NCBI RefSeq assembly: GCF_002218005.2 | Contig: NZ_AP018678.1 | Location: 992,001-1,056,000 of the forward strand | Source: Vibrio algivorus | Lineage (GTDB): Bacteria; Pseudomonadota; Gammaproteobacteria; Enterobacterales; Vibrionaceae | DNA: 64,000 bases | Direction: 5' to 3' | In this document: positions 18,801 to 29,068 of the stretch, piece after piece | Numbering within the stretch: the first letter of the stretch is position 1 | Layout of the letters: each line of letters opens with the position of its first letter | The notes under the pieces: generated by a model | Databases searched by the model: none | The model's input: only the letters and a program-made list of their open reading frames with translations | What the model was told of the DNA's origin: nothing | Made by a program: the position numbers and the translations under genes

Positions 18801-19366
18801 CGATATGGATTATCACAGCCCATTGGGAAAAGGTCGATAATCGAACCACGGCTGGCATATTCACCCGGTCCAAACACTTGATCGACATGACGGTAACCAG
18901 AACTTTCCAGTTGCATACGCAGTTTATCAAGTGAATAAAGGTCACCACTTTTGACCATCAATGTGGTTTTGAGTAAGTAGTCTTTTGGTGATTGACGCTG
19001 CAATAGCGTACTGATTGGAATGATGATTAAGCCGTTTTGCTGTGTTGGTAACTGATATAGCTGTGCGATACGGTCTGAGATAATATCTTGATGCGGAGAA
19101 AAGTTATCATACGGCAACGTTTCCCAATCAGGGAATAAAGACACTGAATGACCAGTGAATTGGCTGACTTCATGCTGTAGCTTTATCGCGATTTGCGGAT
19201 CAGGTACAGCAAGTAAGGTTACCCCTGAATGTTGTTCGGTAAACTCTGCAATAGATAGTGCTAATGAGCCACCGACTAATTGGCCTATGTGCTTTTTGTC
19301 ACCGGCTTTAGTTGGCAGTGGCAGTTGCAAAAGAGAAGACGCTGACGTGGATGATAATTCAGACAT
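15869..19366 (-). CDS. mfd: transcription-repair coupling factor
   Basis: ATP-dependent DNA translocase that removes RNA polymerase stalled at lesions and recruits UvrA. At 1165 residues it is full length. The order is: UvrB-homology region (SLFPDWETLPYDNFSPHQD), RNA polymerase-interacting domain around residue 480-550 (LKPGQPVVHLDHGIGRYIGL), translocase Walker A LVCGDVGFGKTE, DEEH box LLIVDEEHRFG, motif VI QLRGRVGRSHHQAYAYLL, and the C-terminal regulatory domain. No key motif is missing. Confidence 0.97.
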   Translation of the reverse strand: MSELSSTSASSLLQLPLPTKAGDKKHIGQLVGGSLALSIAEFTEQHSGVTLLAVPDPQIAIKLQHEVSQFTGHSVSLFPDWETLPYDNFSPHQDIISDRIAQLYQLPTQQNGLIIIPISTLLQRQSPKDYLLKTTLMVKSGDLYSLDKLRMQLESSGYRHVDQVFGPGEYASRGSIIDLFPMGCDNPYRIDFFDDEIDSIRTFDAETQRTIEDIKEIRLLPAHEFPTTEAAIEDFRIRWRQRFEARREPESVYMQVSKGTWPAGIEYWQPLFFEHTDTLFDYLPESTLLLTLGELEKSIDIFLTDAEHRFEQRKVDPLRPLLEPHELWLKKDELFSYFKGMPQATLSIEAVEDKAGRKNASVSLLPNLHAQHQLKEPLAALRQYLEQYLADHPQGKVIFSVESEGRREALNELLNPIKVKPKECDSLAQALASKHKYSLVLGSTEHGFVHHSPDFAFICESDVLGDRVIQRRKKDRKAVNSDTVIRHLAELKPGQPVVHLDHGIGRYIGLQTLEAGGLTTEYVTLEYLNNAKLYVPVSSLNLISRYSGGAEETAPLHKLGSDAWNKARQRAAEKVRDVAAELLDVYAKREIKKGFKFIHDKEQYAHFKATFPFEETDDQSMAINAVLSDMCQAKAMDRLVCGDVGFGKTEVAMRATFLAVDNSKQVAVLVPTTLLAQQHFENFRDRFANLPVRVEVLSRFKSAKEQKQILNDITEGKVDIIIGTHKLLQDDIKFRDLGLLIVDEEHRFGVRQKEKVKAMRADVDILTLTATPIPRTLNMAMSGMRDLSIIATPPARRLAIKTFVRQSEDSVIREAVLREIMRGGQVYFLHNNVETIEKVAEGLTKLIPEARVITAHGQMRERELEGIMNDFYHQRFNLLVCTTIIETGIDVPTANTIIMDRADKLGLAQLHQLRGRVGRSHHQAYAYLLTPHPKALSKDAVKRLDAIASLEDLGAGFTLATHDLEIRGAGELLGDDQSGQIQSVGFSLYMEMLEQAVNALKEGKELSLDELLREQTEVELRLPALLPDDYIPDINTRLSMYKRIASVNSESELAEMKVELIDRFGSLPDAAKNLLVISEMKLQAARIQAKKIEAHDKGGFIEFSPNADINPAFLVQLLQSSPKKFAMEGPTKFKFTVPLTDRRERVRFINDLLIDFQKNRLPKVG

Positions 19367-19545
19367 AATTCGATTAGGCTTTTATAAATTGAATGTTGCG
19401 CTAGTTGTAGCACTTTGAGTGGTTTGATTATCGTCATGTAGGCAAACTAATCAAGGGAATGTGCACAATTGTTGTTTTTTTATCAATTTATCACCCTCAT
19501 TCGTCAGAAGTATGTTTTATTTTTGCTGAAACTTGCACCGCGAAG

Positions 19546-19558
19546 TTACTTGGGTATA
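19546..19558. repeat. dispersed repeat end upstream of lolC
   Basis: GTTACTTGGGTATA lies in the leader about 40 bp before the lolC start; only one arm is present. Confidence 0.5.
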
Positions 19559-19595
19559 TGCTCCGGTTTCATTATTTTATTCAGGGATTATTGGA

Positions 19596-20819
19596 ATGTT
19601 TCACCCAGTTGCGGCCTATATTGGTTTGCGGTATTTGAAAGGTCGATCAGGCGATAAATTCAGCCGATTTGTCTCGTATATGTCGACTGCTGGTATTTCT
19701 ATCGGCGTACTATCTCTCGTGACTGTATTATCTGTGATGAATGGCTTTGAAGGGCAATTAAAGCAAAAAATTCTCGGCGTGCTTCCTCAAGCGGTCATCT
19801 CTCAAGCTGACGATAAAACCCTAATATCAGATACACCACCTGCTTTTTTAAATACAATTCCCCATGTTGAAGATATTTCTCCCATTGTGCGCAGTGAAGC
19901 GATTATTCAAAGTCCCACTAAGTTAAGTGCAGGTTTAATGGTCGGCATTGAACCAAGAGAGCAAGATCCTATCGCCAAACGTATGATGATGGGGAAAGTG
20001 TCACAATTGACACCTGGAAGTTACCATGTTTTTTTAGGTCACACTTTAGCCCGAACATTAAATGTTAATGTCGGCTCTAAAGTACGATTAATGGTGACTA
20101 ACGCGAGCCAGTTTACTCCGCTAGGGCGTATTCCTAGTCAACGTAATTTCACCGTGGCGGGCATCTTTAATACTGGTTCTGATGTTGATGGCATGTTGAT
20201 GGTGACTAATATCGAAGATGCTGGGCGATTACTCCGTTATTCAAGTAAACATATTTCAGGTTGGCGATTGTTTTTCGATGACCCATTTGTGGTGGCTGAT
20301 TTGTCACAACAAGCAAGCAATAATAATTTATTACCTGAAAAATGGTTTTGGTCTGACTGGCGGGAGCAGCGAGGTGAGCTATTCCAAGCCGTACGGATGG
20401 AAAAGAATATGATGGGCTTGATGCTTGGTCTAATTATTGCCGTGGCGGCGTTTAATATTATTTCAGCGCTAATCATGGTGGTGATGGAGAAACAATCTGA
20501 AGTTGCCATCTTGAAGACTCAAGGTATGTCGAATCATCAGATATTAGCGATCTTTATGGTGCAAGGCGCAAGTAGTGGTGTGATTGGTGCATTAGTCGGT
20601 GGATTACTAGGCACATTACTAGCCGCTAATTTAAATAATGTGATGAGTGCTTTGAGCTTGTCTTTATTTGCACCGGGCACTGAACTGCCGGTGGTGATTG
20701 AACCTGTTCAGATCGTGGTAGTGATTATCCTTGCGATTGGATTAAGTCTACTGGCAACGCTATTTCCATCTTATCGAGCGGCTTCGGTGAAACCTGCAGA
20801 AGCGCTTCGTTATGAATAA
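19596..20819 (+). CDS. lolC: lipoprotein-releasing system permease LolC
   Basis: Inner-membrane subunit of the LolCDE ABC transporter that extracts lipoproteins for LolA. It has an N-terminal transmembrane helix after YIGLRYLKGRSGDKFSRFVS, a large periplasmic domain (about 60-260) and three C-terminal helices with VMEKQSEVAILKTQGMS, the coupling-helix region. ATG 19596 (MFHPVAAYIGLRY) is preferred over TTG 19533, which lies in repeat sequence. Followed by lolD and lolE. Confidence 0.93.
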   Translation: MFHPVAAYIGLRYLKGRSGDKFSRFVSYMSTAGISIGVLSLVTVLSVMNGFEGQLKQKILGVLPQAVISQADDKTLISDTPPAFLNTIPHVEDISPIVRSEAIIQSPTKLSAGLMVGIEPREQDPIAKRMMMGKVSQLTPGSYHVFLGHTLARTLNVNVGSKVRLMVTNASQFTPLGRIPSQRNFTVAGIFNTGSDVDGMLMVTNIEDAGRLLRYSSKHISGWRLFFDDPFVVADLSQQASNNNLLPEKWFWSDWREQRGELFQAVRMEKNMMGLMLGLIIAVAAFNIISALIMVVMEKQSEVAILKTQGMSNHQILAIFMVQGASSGVIGALVGGLLGTLLAANLNNVMSALSLSLFAPGTELPVVIEPVQIVVVIILAIGLSLLATLFPSYRAASVKPAEALRYE

Positions 20820-20876
20820 CTATTTTTCAAAGACTGCGATGATTTACGTGGTTTTGTGGTTACAAGGCAATACATT

Positions 20877-21599
20877 ATGAACCCTTTATTAAGCTGTCAA
20901 AATATAAGTAAGACTTACCAAGAAGGAAACCTAGAAACTGAAGTGTTGAAAGGGGTGAGTTTATCTATCAATAAAGGTGATTTCTTAGCCATTGTTGGTT
21001 CTTCAGGTTCAGGTAAAAGTACCTTACTGCATATTCTGGGTGCACTAGATGATGCTAGTGATGGTGACGTGACGGTACTCGGTCAATCTTTATTACGTCT
21101 ATCTGGAAATAAACAAGCAAAACTGCGTAATCAACATATTGGTTTTGTGTATCAATTCCATCATTTGTTGGCGGATTTTACTGCCTTAGAAAATGTAGCC
21201 ATGCCATTATTGATTGGTAAGCAGAAAGCTGATGTAGCAAAACAAAAAGCGCAATCGGTATTAGAAAAAGTGGGATTAGGTCATCGTTTAGATCACCGCC
21301 CATCGGAACTGTCGGGTGGTGAAAGACAACGTGTGGCAATTGCTCGCGCGTTAGTGAATGAGCCAGATCTTGTGTTGGCCGATGAACCTACGGGTAATCT
21401 TGATCAAAAAACCGCATTAGAGATCTATGATTTGATGCGTCAACTTAATCGTGATTTTGGTACGGCGTTTCTAGTGGTAACACATGATAATCAACTGGCT
21501 TTAAAAATGGATAAGCAATATACCATGCAAGACGGTGTACTTGATTGGAACGAAAATACCCTAAAACCTGAGCATACCGTACAAGAATCGGGTGAATAA
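20877..21599 (+). CDS. lolD: lipoprotein-releasing system ATPase LolD
   Basis: ATP-binding subunit of LolCDE. Walker [10 protein letters not shown], signature [15 protein letters not shown], Walker [14 protein letters not shown] and H-loop VVTHD are intact. The ATG at 20877 ([12 protein letters not shown]) has AAGG 10 nt upstream and gives 240 residues, close to the family norm, so the GTG at 20856 is not used here. Confidence 0.95.
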   Translation: MNPLLSCQNISKTYQEGNLETEVLKGVSLSINKGDFLAIVGSSGSGKSTLLHILGALDDASDGDVTVLGQSLLRLSGNKQAKLRNQHIGFVYQFHHLLADFTALENVAMPLLIGKQKADVAKQKAQSVLEKVGLGHRLDHRPSELSGGERQRVAIARALVNEPDLVLADEPTGNLDQKTALEIYDLMRQLNRDFGTAFLVVTHDNQLALKMDKQYTMQDGVLDWNENTLKPEHTVQESGE

Positions 21600-21601
21600 T
21601 T

Positions 21602-22846
21602 ATGTTTTTATCGTTATTTATTGGTTCTAAATTTAGCCGCGCCAAAGAACGTAATAAGCTAGTTTCATTTATTTCGCTCTCTTCTACCATTGGTATTGCG
21701 GTGGGCGTGGCGGTGATTATTATTGGCCTATCGGCGATGAATGGTTTTGAGCGTGAATTAGAAAATCGCGTGTTATCAGTCATTCCACAAGCGGAAATTG
21801 AAGGCGTAAGAGAGCCGATTCAAGATTGGCAACAAATTGCTTCAATTGCGAATAAAAATAAACAAGTGAAAGCGGTTGCGCCTTATGTCCGTTTTACCGC
21901 ATTGTTAGAGCGCGGCAGCAAACTTAAAGCGGTAGAGGTACGTGCCGTCGACCCAGATTATGAACGTGCGGTATCAAGCCTTTCTAAATTTGTTGATAAA
22001 CAAGCATGGCAAAACTTTAGAGCAGGCCAAAATCAAATCGTATTAGGTAAAGGAGTTGCTGACAAACTTAATGTGAAAGTCGGCGATTCAATTACCATAT
22101 TAATTCCACCAGCTGCTTCAAATGGTCAGATACAACTGAGTGCGCCGAAACGAGTACGAGTTCATGTGGCTGGATTTTTAACTTTAGGTGGTCAAATCGA
22201 TCATGGTTTAGTGATGATTCCACTAGAAGATGGCCAGGATTACATGAAGATGGGTAAAGGCGTCAGCGGCGTATCTTTAAAAGTTGAGCCAGTCTTTGAA
22301 GCTGACCGTATTATTCGTGAAGTTGGCGCAACTATTCCTGTTTACGCCTATCTGAAAAGTTGGAAAGAGAAGTACGGCTTTTTACATCATGATATTCAAA
22401 TGGTACGCACTATTATGTATTTAGTGATGGTGCTAGTGATAGGAGTAGCGAGTTTTAATATCGTGTCTACTTTGATGATGGCGGTGAAAGACCGAGCGTC
22501 TGATATTGCTATTCTACGCACAATGGGTGCAAGTGATGGGTTGATCAAACGTATTTTTGTTTGGTATGGCGTGATGTCTGGCGTGCTAGGAAGTGTAATT
22601 GGTAGCGTGGTTGGTGTACTAGTGGCGTATAATCTCACTCCGATGATTAAAGGATTAGAAGCCATCATGGGTCATCAATTCTTATCGGGCGATATTTACT
22701 TTATCGACTTTCTACCTTCGCTCGTATCATGGCCGGATGTATTACTAGTGTCTGGTACCGCAATCACGTTGAGCTTATTAGCGACTTGGTACCCAGCATC
22801 TAGAGCGAGTAAGTTGAATCCGGCCACGGTGCTAAGTGCTAAATAG
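21602..22846 (+). CDS. lolE: lipoprotein-releasing system permease LolE
   Basis: Second membrane subunit of LolCDE, paralogous to LolC, starting 2 bp after the lolD stop. Beginning FLSLFIGSKFSRAKERNKLV and C-terminal DRASDIAILRTMGAS match the family. It has four predicted membrane helices and a large periplasmic domain; 414 residues. Confidence 0.94.
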   Translation: MFLSLFIGSKFSRAKERNKLVSFISLSSTIGIAVGVAVIIIGLSAMNGFERELENRVLSVIPQAEIEGVREPIQDWQQIASIANKNKQVKAVAPYVRFTALLERGSKLKAVEVRAVDPDYERAVSSLSKFVDKQAWQNFRAGQNQIVLGKGVADKLNVKVGDSITILIPPAASNGQIQLSAPKRVRVHVAGFLTLGGQIDHGLVMIPLEDGQDYMKMGKGVSGVSLKVEPVFEADRIIREVGATIPVYAYLKSWKEKYGFLHHDIQMVRTIMYLVMVLVIGVASFNIVSTLMMAVKDRASDIAILRTMGASDGLIKRIFVWYGVMSGVLGSVIGSVVGVLVAYNLTPMIKGLEAIMGHQFLSGDIYFIDFLPSLVSWPDVLLVSGTAITLSLLATWYPASRASKLNPATVLSAK

Positions 22847-22854
22847 ACGCTTCG

Positions 22855-23036
22855 CGAGGTGCGAGTTTCGAGAGCGCTACGCTTCGAGTTGCGAGTAAGA
22901 GCGCGATTCTTTGCCGCAACACGAAACACGTTACTCGCCACCTTATTTACTGCAATGTTCTCTGGCTGCTCGGCTCTCGAACGAAGTGTCCTTGCAACTC
23001 GACGCGTAGCGTACCCGCAACTCGCATCCTAAACCT
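22855..23036. repeat. inverted intergenic repeat with GCGAGT arms
   Basis: Related arms such as GAGGTGCGAGTTTCGAGAGC and GCTACGCTTCGAGTTGCGAG on one side face CTTGCAACTCGACGCGTAGC and CCCGCAACTCGCATCC on the other. The segment is non-coding, GC-richer than its surroundings, and unlike the TACCCAAGT family. Confidence 0.5.
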
Positions 23037-23050
23037 GTCTCAAAAAAAAG

Positions 23051-23101
23051 AGTGCTATCAAGTTTGTTCATTTAGAACGCTAACTTGATAGCACTTTTTT
23101 A
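23051..23101. terminator. bidirectional terminator after lolE and DUF2062 gene
   Basis: A 14-bp stem AGTGCTATCAAGTT/AACTTGATAGCACT is preceded by an A run and followed by a T run, so it can work for lolE and for the convergent gene. Confidence 0.88.
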
Positions 23102-23151
23102 TTTGTCTGGATTTTGAGTAGCGATAATAGCTGAATTATCTATTCGATAAG

Positions 23152-23661
23152 CTATCGTAAACGGCGTTTCTGCCAGCTACGAACAACAGAATAGCGCCAT
23201 AAACCCTGGATACCGAAATAGCCGAGGATAGCAAGGACGACACCACACACCAAACAGCCTAGTAATAACGGTGGCCCAATGGTGTTAATTTGTTCGATAA
23301 AGAAGTTCCAAGTTAGCTCAAAATGGAAAGCTTGTTCAGGAGTCTTCATGAGCCATGCGCCTACGTGATAAGCAAAATAGAACAAAAATGGCATGGTAAT
23401 TGGATTACTTATCCAAACTAAAGCAACCGAAAGGGGTAGGTTGACACCGCATAAAATAGCAGCACCAGAAGCCATGATCATTTGGCTTGGTAATGGAATA
23501 AAAGCAATAAATAAACCAACAGCAAAAGCTCCAGCTGCTGAGCGTCTATTCAAACACCACAAATTGGGATTATATAAAACGCTACCAAAAATCTTTAAAG
23601 CTTTTTGGTTTTTGATTTTTTCATGGTCTGGCATGAAGCGTTTAATCAATTTCTTTGGCAT
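23152..23661 (-). CDS. DUF2062 membrane protein
   Basis: A 169-residue inner-membrane protein of the DUF2062 family with two or three hydrophobic segments and family-typical NRRSAAGAFAVGLFIAFIP and GCLVCGVVLAILGYFG. Function is unknown; relatives in vibrios neighbour comEC as here. Its start is 2 bp from the comEC start on the other strand. Confidence 0.82.
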   Translation of the reverse strand: MPKKLIKRFMPDHEKIKNQKALKIFGSVLYNPNLWCLNRRSAAGAFAVGLFIAFIPLPSQMIMASGAAILCGVNLPLSVALVWISNPITMPFLFYFAYHVGAWLMKTPEQAFHFELTWNFFIEQINTIGPPLLLGCLVCGVVLAILGYFGIQGLWRYSVVRSWQKRRLR

Positions 23662-23663
23662 AA

Positions 23664-26036
23664 ATGGTGGCTCATATTAATCGCAATTATATTCTGGTCG
23701 GTTTGATATTTGGTATTGCTAGTGGTGCATTATGGTCATCCATGCCGACACTCAATTGGGTGATGCCGATTGTAGTACTATTTCTTGTTCTTTTCTTCAC
23801 AAAAGATGCTTTCGTTGCGAAAAATAACTACTGCAAAACATTTAGCTATTTAGCACAAGGTTTATTACTTGGGTGCTTTATCATGATTATTCATGGCAAT
23901 CATTATCGCCATGTGACAGAAACCTTATTTTCTCAAGGTAACTCAGTCACAACCCAAGCTAAAGTGATCAGCTTTGTCCAGTCAGCGGTACATGGTCAAC
24001 AAATGCTCTTATCAATACAGCGTATTAATAATATTGATTTACCGATATACGCACGACCAACCGTAAAGGCATTTTTTGCTCTACCAGAAGAGAATCAACC
24101 GCAACTTGGGGAGTATTGGCAGTTTCAAATTCAAGTTAAACCAATTATCGGTCAATTAAACGATGCAGGCTTTGATAGCGAACAATATTATGTCTCTAAT
24201 CAGTGGCATGGTAAAGCGGTTATTGAGCCAGAAGATAGTTTGAATTTTCGAATCAAAACAAGTCATTCTTGGCGTTTATGGTTATACGATAAAGCGACTT
24301 CCTACCTAAGTGGGTTTGACTCAAAAGCTTTCATTATCGCATTAGCTTTTGGTGATAGAGGCTTGATATCCGATCAACAATGGCATCAGTTACGAGATTC
24401 TGGTTTGTCACATCTAATAGCCATTTCGGGACTACATATCGGACTAGCAATGGCGATAGGGTGGAGTGTCGGTTGTGCTATTAAATCATTGATATGTGGC
24501 ATAACGCATTCTTCATATTCTGTATTTCGATTTATTCCCTTAATCATTAGTTTTGCGGTTGCTTTGTTTTATGCCTATTTAGCCGGTTTTGCACTACCAA
24601 CACAGCGTGCTTTGATTATGGGCAGCCTAGTCTTATTTATGTTGGCAAGCGGTATTCATTGGTCTGTTTGGCAAGTTCTGTTGTATAGCTTGAGCTTAAT
24701 ACTCGCCAGTCAGCCTATGTCGATTTTGCAAGTGAGCTTCTGGTTATCTTTTGGCGCTATCGTCATTATCTACTTATCACTTTGGTTTTATTTATCTCAG
24801 CATCAGCGCACTAAGTTCAATTGGCGACAAGTGGTGATCATCCAGTTGGGGTTATTTATTGGCCTAGCATTTTTAAGTATAGCCTTTTTTGGTGGCATCA
24901 GTTGGATTTCACCGGTTGTGAATTTAGTGGTGATTCCTTGGGTAAGTTTCATTGTGGTTCCGGTGATTTTCTTATGCTTGATACTGACCGCTATTTTTCA
25001 TCAAGGTTGGTTGATTAATGATACTGGGTTAATTAATGACAGCTGGCTTGCACAAATATGGAGACTCGCAGATCTCACTCTTCAGCCGATATTATGGTTA
25101 TTACAACTTGTTGAAGGTGCATGGTTAGCATTATCGAATTATTGGAGCCTTGTCAGCGTACTTTTTGCTTTTGCGCTGATTGCTTGGCGGTTTCGTTTTT
25201 ATTCAACGCTATATATTACCGCGTTGGTTGTCTTATTGTGGCAATTCTTTCCAGCTCGACCTAAACCCGAATGGCAAGTACAGGTATTAGATGTAGGGCA
25301 AGGTTTAGCAGTGCTTATTCGTAAAGACCAGCAAAGCGTTTTATATGATACAGGAATAAGCTGGCAAGGCGGCAGTATTGCCAATTCGATTATTGTGCCT
25401 TTACTGCATAAAAGTGGTGAACACCAGTTGTCTGGTTTGCTGATAAGCCATACCGATTTAGATCATGCTGGTGGTCGCGCTGATATTGAATCGACATTAT
25501 TTCCCCAATGGAAGCGCAGTAGTGAATATATAGAAGGTTATCAACCTTGTATCAAGGGACAAAAGTGGCAATGGCAGCAACTTAATTTCGACGTTGTTTG
25601 GCCTCCCAAGCAAGTTAAGCGGGCATATAATCCTCATTCATGCGTGGTTCAGGTTTCTGATGGCCAATTTAATCTATTGCTCACCGGGGATGTAGATGCG
25701 ATATCCGAAATTATATTAATAAGAGATAGCCAGTTATCGGATGTGGATGTCATGACCGTGCCACATCATGGTAGTGCAACGTCTTCGTTTCCTTCCTTCG
25801 TCGAATCTATAAAACCGAGCGTTGCGATTGCTTCACTGGCGCTGAATAATCAATGGGGATTACCTAGCCAAGATGTAAAAAGGCGCTATCAACAAAATGC
25901 CATTCAATGGATGGATACGGCGTATGGCGGACAAATAACGATTTCCATTTATACCAATGGCTGGTTAATTGAACAAAAGAGGATAAACCAATATCAGCCA
26001 TGGTATAGGCAGATTGTGCGTAAAGGGTTAGAATGA
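23664..26036 (+). CDS. comEC: DNA uptake channel ComEC/Rec2
   Basis: Inner-membrane channel that carries single-stranded DNA into the cytoplasm during natural transformation. It has N-terminal helices, an OB-like domain (about 75-190), the competence membrane core with SGLSHLIAISGLHIGLAMA, and a C-terminal metallo-beta-lactamase-like domain with VLDVGQGLAVLI, SHTDLDHAGG and PHHGS. 790 residues, full length. Divergent from the DUF2062 gene with almost no space between starts, so each promoter must lie inside or beyond the other gene's 5' end. Confidence 0.93.
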   Translation: MVAHINRNYILVGLIFGIASGALWSSMPTLNWVMPIVVLFLVLFFTKDAFVAKNNYCKTFSYLAQGLLLGCFIMIIHGNHYRHVTETLFSQGNSVTTQAKVISFVQSAVHGQQMLLSIQRINNIDLPIYARPTVKAFFALPEENQPQLGEYWQFQIQVKPIIGQLNDAGFDSEQYYVSNQWHGKAVIEPEDSLNFRIKTSHSWRLWLYDKATSYLSGFDSKAFIIALAFGDRGLISDQQWHQLRDSGLSHLIAISGLHIGLAMAIGWSVGCAIKSLICGITHSSYSVFRFIPLIISFAVALFYAYLAGFALPTQRALIMGSLVLFMLASGIHWSVWQVLLYSLSLILASQPMSILQVSFWLSFGAIVIIYLSLWFYLSQHQRTKFNWRQVVIIQLGLFIGLAFLSIAFFGGISWISPVVNLVVIPWVSFIVVPVIFLCLILTAIFHQGWLINDTGLINDSWLAQIWRLADLTLQPILWLLQLVEGAWLALSNYWSLVSVLFAFALIAWRFRFYSTLYITALVVLLWQFFPARPKPEWQVQVLDVGQGLAVLIRKDQQSVLYDTGISWQGGSIANSIIVPLLHKSGEHQLSGLLISHTDLDHAGGRADIESTLFPQWKRSSEYIEGYQPCIKGQKWQWQQLNFDVVWPPKQVKRAYNPHSCVVQVSDGQFNLLLTGDVDAISEIILIRDSQLSDVDVMTVPHHGSATSSFPSFVESIKPSVAIASLALNNQWGLPSQDVKRRYQQNAIQWMDTAYGGQITISIYTNGWLIEQKRINQYQPWYRQIVRKGLE

Positions 26037-26067
26037 ATAGAATTGTCTAAATCAAAATGAAGTGTAT

Positions 26068-27852
26068 ATGACTCAACCAAAAGACATCGTGTCAGAAAAT
26101 CAGATGGCGTCAGAAAAAGACGAAACCACATTTCAGACCTTTAAAAAATTATGGCCAATGATCAGCGTTTATAAAGCGGGTTTATTTGTGGCCACAATTG
26201 CTTTAATCATTAATGCCGCCAGTGATACTTATATGGTGTCACTATTAAAACCACTGTTGGATGAAGGTTTTGGTAGCACCGATTCAAATTTCTTAAAAGT
26301 CCTCCCTTTTATTGTTCTAGGCATGATGGTAGTACGTGGTTTAAGTGGCTTTATTTCTACTTATTGCTTGAGCTGGGTATCGGGCAATGTAGTGATGGAA
26401 ATGCGCCGAAAGTTGTTTAACCATTTTATGCAGATGCCAGTGAGCTACTTTGATAAAGAATCTGCTGGTTCACTGTTATCACGCATTACCTATGATTCAG
26501 AACAAGTTGCCGCGGCCACCAGTAAAGCATTAGTCAGCATTGTGCGTGAAGGGGCGAGCATCATAGGCTTGTTATTCTTGATGTTTTATAACAGCTGGCA
26601 GCTTTCTCTCGTGCTTATTGCCGTTGCCCCTGTAGTGGCGATTGCGATCCGTGTGGTATCAAAGCGTTTTCGTCGTATCAGTAAAAATATGCAAGATATG
26701 ATGGGTAACGTAACTTCATCAGCAGAACAAATGCTAAAAGGGCATAAAGTCGTATTAAGTTACGGAGGTCAAAATGTTGAGAAAAAACGTTTTGATTCAG
26801 TGAGCAATAAAATGCGTCAACAATCGATGAAAATGGTATCGGCTCAAGCCGCTGCCAACCCAATCGTTCAACTGATTGCTTCTACTGCTTTAGTGGTGGT
26901 GTTGTACTTAGCGAGCATTGATTCGATTAAAGACCAACTTACTCCGGGTACTTTTACGGTGATCTTCTCAGCGATGTTCGCCATGATGAAACCGTTAAAA
27001 TCACTGACTAATGTAACGTCTGATTTCCAAAAGGGTATGGCTGCCTGTCAGACATTATTTGGCATTATTGAATTGCCGTCAGAAATTGATACTGGCGATA
27101 AAGAAGTTGAAAAAGTGAAGGGTAACCTTGCGGTGAAAGATGTTACTTTTACTTACCCAACCAAAGATGCACCAGCTTTACGCAATGTGTCCTTTGATGT
27201 ACCTGCAGGTAAAACCGTGGCATTAGTAGGGCGTTCTGGTTCAGGAAAAAGTACCATTGCGAACTTATTCACACGTTTTTACGATATCGATTCTGGTGAG
27301 ATCCACTTAGACAACAATGATATTCGTGAATATACCTTATCGAATCTGCGTACCCACTTTGCTATCGTGTCGCAAAACGTGCACCTGTTTAACGATACCA
27401 TTGCCAATAATATTGCCTATGCAGCGACCGAGCGTTATAGCTTCGAGCAAATTAAACGTGCAGCCGATTTAGCCTATGCGACCGATTTTATTGAAAATAT
27501 GGATGATGGTTTCGACACCATGATAGGTGAAAATGGCGTTAATCTATCTGGTGGTCAACGTCAGCGTTTAGCAATTGCTCGTGCCTTGCTACGTGATGCA
27601 CCTGTATTAATTTTGGATGAGGCAACGTCTGCGTTAGATACTGAATCAGAGCGTGCAATCCAAGCCGCACTAGATGAACTACAAAAGAACAAAACCGTGA
27701 TCGTGATTGCACACCGTTTATCGACTATTGAAAATGCCGATGAAATCTTGGTTGTTGATGAAGGTGAAATTGTCGAGCGCGGCAACCATGCCTCTTTAAT
27801 TGAAAAAGATGGTGCTTATGCTCAGCTTCACCGTATTCAATTTGGTGAATAA
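26068..27852 (+). CDS. msbA: lipid A flippase MsbA
   Basis: ABC half-transporter that flips lipid A-core across the inner membrane. Six membrane helices (about 25-330) precede the ATPase domain with Walker [10 protein letters not shown], signature [15 protein letters not shown], Walker [16 protein letters not shown] 26068 is taken; GTG 26062 is also in frame. It starts the msbA-lpxK-ycaR-kdsB group for LPS synthesis. Confidence 0.96.
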   Translation: MTQPKDIVSENQMASEKDETTFQTFKKLWPMISVYKAGLFVATIALIINAASDTYMVSLLKPLLDEGFGSTDSNFLKVLPFIVLGMMVVRGLSGFISTYCLSWVSGNVVMEMRRKLFNHFMQMPVSYFDKESAGSLLSRITYDSEQVAAATSKALVSIVREGASIIGLLFLMFYNSWQLSLVLIAVAPVVAIAIRVVSKRFRRISKNMQDMMGNVTSSAEQMLKGHKVVLSYGGQNVEKKRFDSVSNKMRQQSMKMVSAQAAANPIVQLIASTALVVVLYLASIDSIKDQLTPGTFTVIFSAMFAMMKPLKSLTNVTSDFQKGMAACQTLFGIIELPSEIDTGDKEVEKVKGNLAVKDVTFTYPTKDAPALRNVSFDVPAGKTVALVGRSGSGKSTIANLFTRFYDIDSGEIHLDNNDIREYTLSNLRTHFAIVSQNVHLFNDTIANNIAYAATERYSFEQIKRAADLAYATDFIENMDDGFDTMIGENGVNLSGGQRQRLAIARALLRDAPVLILDEATSALDTESERAIQAALDELQKNKTVIVIAHRLSTIENADEILVVDEGEIVERGNHASLIEKDGAYAQLHRIQFGE

Positions 27853-27900
27853 TGCATTTTTGTATTCATACTCAAAACGTTAACTCAGTAGGGTAAGGTG

Positions 27901-28908
27901 ATGGTTGAAAAAATTTGGTTTCACCGTCACCCACTTGGTTGGCTATTGGCTCCAGTTTTATGGCCGCTGAGCTTACTGTTTAAATGGATTAGTGTTCAAC
28001 GACGTAAAGCCTATGCTTCAGGTAACAAGGCTAGTTATCGCGCGCCAGTACCGGTTATTGTGGTGGGTAATATTACCGCTGGTGGTAATGGCAAAACCCC
28101 TGTCGTAATTTGGTTAGTGGAAACCCTACAATCTCTTGGCATGAAGCCGGGAGTCGTTTCTCGTGGTTACGGTGGTAAAGCTGGACACTATCCGTTATTG
28201 GTCGAACTGGATACTCCGAGCGCACAATCAGGCGATGAGCCTGCTTTAATAAAACGCAGAACTGGTGCACCAGTGGCGGTTGACCCTGTGCGCAGTCAAG
28301 CAGTTAAAGCGCTATTAAAACATGACGTGGATGTGATCATCACCGATGATGGTTTGCAACATTATGCTCTAGAACGTGATATTGAATTTGTGGTGATTGA
28401 TGGTCAGCGTCGTTTTGGTAATCAGCATTACATCCCATTTGGCCCATTGCGCGAAGGCCTAGAGCGTTTAGATGAAGTGGATTTTCTGATCACCAATGGC
28501 GGTAATGCGCATCATAATGAAATTGCGATGACATTAGAGCCAAGCGAAGCGATTAATTTAAAAACAGGCGAAAAAGTGTCGGTAAGTACACTTTCTCAAC
28601 TTGTCGCTTTTGCGGGTATAGGACATCCACCACGCTTTTTTAAAACATTAGAAACCTTGGGTGCAGATGTCATAAAAACTCAAGCATTTGCTGATCACCA
28701 AGCGTTTGAACAAGCAGAATTACAACAACTTGCGGCTCAAGGCCAACATCTTATTATGACAGAGAAAGACGCTGTCAAATGTTACCAATTTGCTGAAGAT
28801 AACTGGTGGTACTTACCGGTTTCTGCGCAAATCTCATCGCAAGATAAACAGAATATTATTAAAAAAATCACAGAGGTTAATAGTCAATATGGATCATCGT
28901 CTACTTGA
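27901..28908 (+). CDS. lpxK: tetraacyldisaccharide 4'-kinase
   Basis: Membrane-associated kinase that adds the 4'-phosphate to the lipid A disaccharide. It has an N-terminal hydrophobic anchor ([15 protein letters not shown]), a P-loop [15 protein letters not shown] and a downstream [12 protein letters not shown]. 335 residues. The 3' end overlaps ycaR. Confidence 0.95.
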   Translation: MVEKIWFHRHPLGWLLAPVLWPLSLLFKWISVQRRKAYASGNKASYRAPVPVIVVGNITAGGNGKTPVVIWLVETLQSLGMKPGVVSRGYGGKAGHYPLLVELDTPSAQSGDEPALIKRRTGAPVAVDPVRSQAVKALLKHDVDVIITDDGLQHYALERDIEFVVIDGQRRFGNQHYIPFGPLREGLERLDEVDFLITNGGNAHHNEIAMTLEPSEAINLKTGEKVSVSTLSQLVAFAGIGHPPRFFKTLETLGADVIKTQAFADHQAFEQAELQQLAAQGQHLIMTEKDAVKCYQFAEDNWWYLPVSAQISSQDKQNIIKKITEVNSQYGSSST

Positions 28909-29068
28909 AATCGTGGCTTGTCCTGTATGCAAAGGTAAAGTAGTACTGGATAACGACCAACAAGAACTGATTTGTAAGTTCGACCGTTTAGCGTACCCAA
29001 TCAAAGAAGGTATCCCTGTGATGCTAGAAGTGGAAGCACGTAAAATGTCGATGGATGAGGGGCGCTAA
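28889..29068 (+). CDS. ycaR: Trm112 family zinc-ribbon protein YcaR
   Basis: 59-residue protein [17 protein letters not shown]... with a CPVCKG knuckle; Trm112-like proteins are often methyltransferase partners, though YcaR's role is unknown. The in-frame longer reading from 28790 lies within lpxK and is rejected. It overlaps lpxK at the 5' end, and its stop overlaps the kdsB ATG (TAATG). Confidence 0.9.
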   Translation: MDHRLLEIVACPVCKGKVVLDNDQQELICKFDRLAYPIKEGIPVMLEVEARKMSMDEGR

